Below are positions 46,428 through 46,467 of a stretch of DNA of 46,467 bases, one piece after another; the stretch's first letter is position 1, and the number at the start of each line of letters is the position of its first letter. Made by a program: the position numbers and the translations under genes. Origin of the DNA: CAJBIL01 sp044359525 (GTDB taxonomy: Bacteria; Pseudomonadota; Gammaproteobacteria; Burkholderiales; Rhodocyclaceae); contig JBIKLY010000013.1 of assembly GCA_044359525.1 (NCBI GenBank), positions 1-46,467 of the forward strand, read 5' to 3'. Under the pieces are notes generated by a model that saw only the letters and a list, made by a program, of their open reading frames with translations, did not search any database and was not told where the DNA came from.

Positions 46428-46453
46428 CCACGAAAATCACGAAAGACACAAAA
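46428..46453. repeat. Left arm of a further repeat element, cut by the window end
   Basis: Tandem units cacgaaaat, cacgaaaga and cacaaaa resemble the arms of the other hairpin elements, with a 9-nt step. The matching right arm would lie beyond the window. Confidence 0.4.
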
Positions 46454-46467
46454 TGAAACAACAGGTT

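Overview
The window is about 46.5 kb of GC-rich chromosome from a Gram-negative bacterium. Gene content points to a betaproteobacterium, most like the Rhodocyclales (Propionivibrio, Dechloromonas and Accumulibacter relatives). The evidence is a ybgC-tolQRAB-pal-cpoB-queE operon, yebC and ruvCAB close together, two PEP-CTERM proteins, a DUF6600 protein and a NodIJ-type ABC exporter. The taxonomic placement is inferred from gene content only. No rRNA, tRNA, CRISPR array or transposase gene was seen.

Layout. 0.1-5.6 kb: a GntR regulator coupled to an enoyl-CoA hydratase, an LrgA/LrgB pair, a VanZ-like membrane protein and an M48 lipoprotein protease. 5.6-10.9 kb: a DnaJ-like co-chaperone, a 2Fe-2S ferredoxin, an alpha/beta hydrolase, a NodI ATPase with a frameshifted NodJ permease, an FMN reductase and a small membrane protein. 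11-14.3 kb: a YeeE/YedE sulfur transporter, queC and a periplasmic amino-acid-binding protein. 14.3-23 kb: an accessory island on the opposite strand with a type I restriction-modification operon (hsdM, a YhcG/DUF1016 nuclease, hsdS, hsdR), plus an antitoxin gene and a decayed ParE toxin. 23-26.4 kb: livH-livM-livG-livF. The island lies exactly between the binding-protein gene and these four genes, so it probably split one transporter operon. 26.4-32.5 kb: a nine-gene minus-strand operon for the Tol-Pal envelope complex, ending in queE and a PilZ protein. 32.6-40.8 kb: a PEP-CTERM protein, ruvB, a PerM-type membrane protein, ruvA, ruvC, an EamA transporter, a large DUF6600 protein and yebC. 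40.9-46.4 kb: a HerA-like ATPase, a zinc-ribbon membrane protein with an HEAGH motif, a second PEP-CTERM protein, and a LysR regulator divergent from an EamA transporter.

Several signals are not explained by ordinary genes. Four intergenic inverted-repeat elements, and a fifth cut by the window edge, are built from 8-9 nt tandem units whose sequence varies while the architecture is kept. One lies inside the nodIJ operon, whose permease is frameshifted, apparently by a deletion between short direct repeats. The two PEP-CTERM genes, 10 kb apart, share an upstream dyad and a nearly identical terminator. The YhcG gene carries two perfect 19-bp palindromes with the same core. The tolA start region holds a six-codon frame that ends on the tolA GTG start and may record a 2-nt change.
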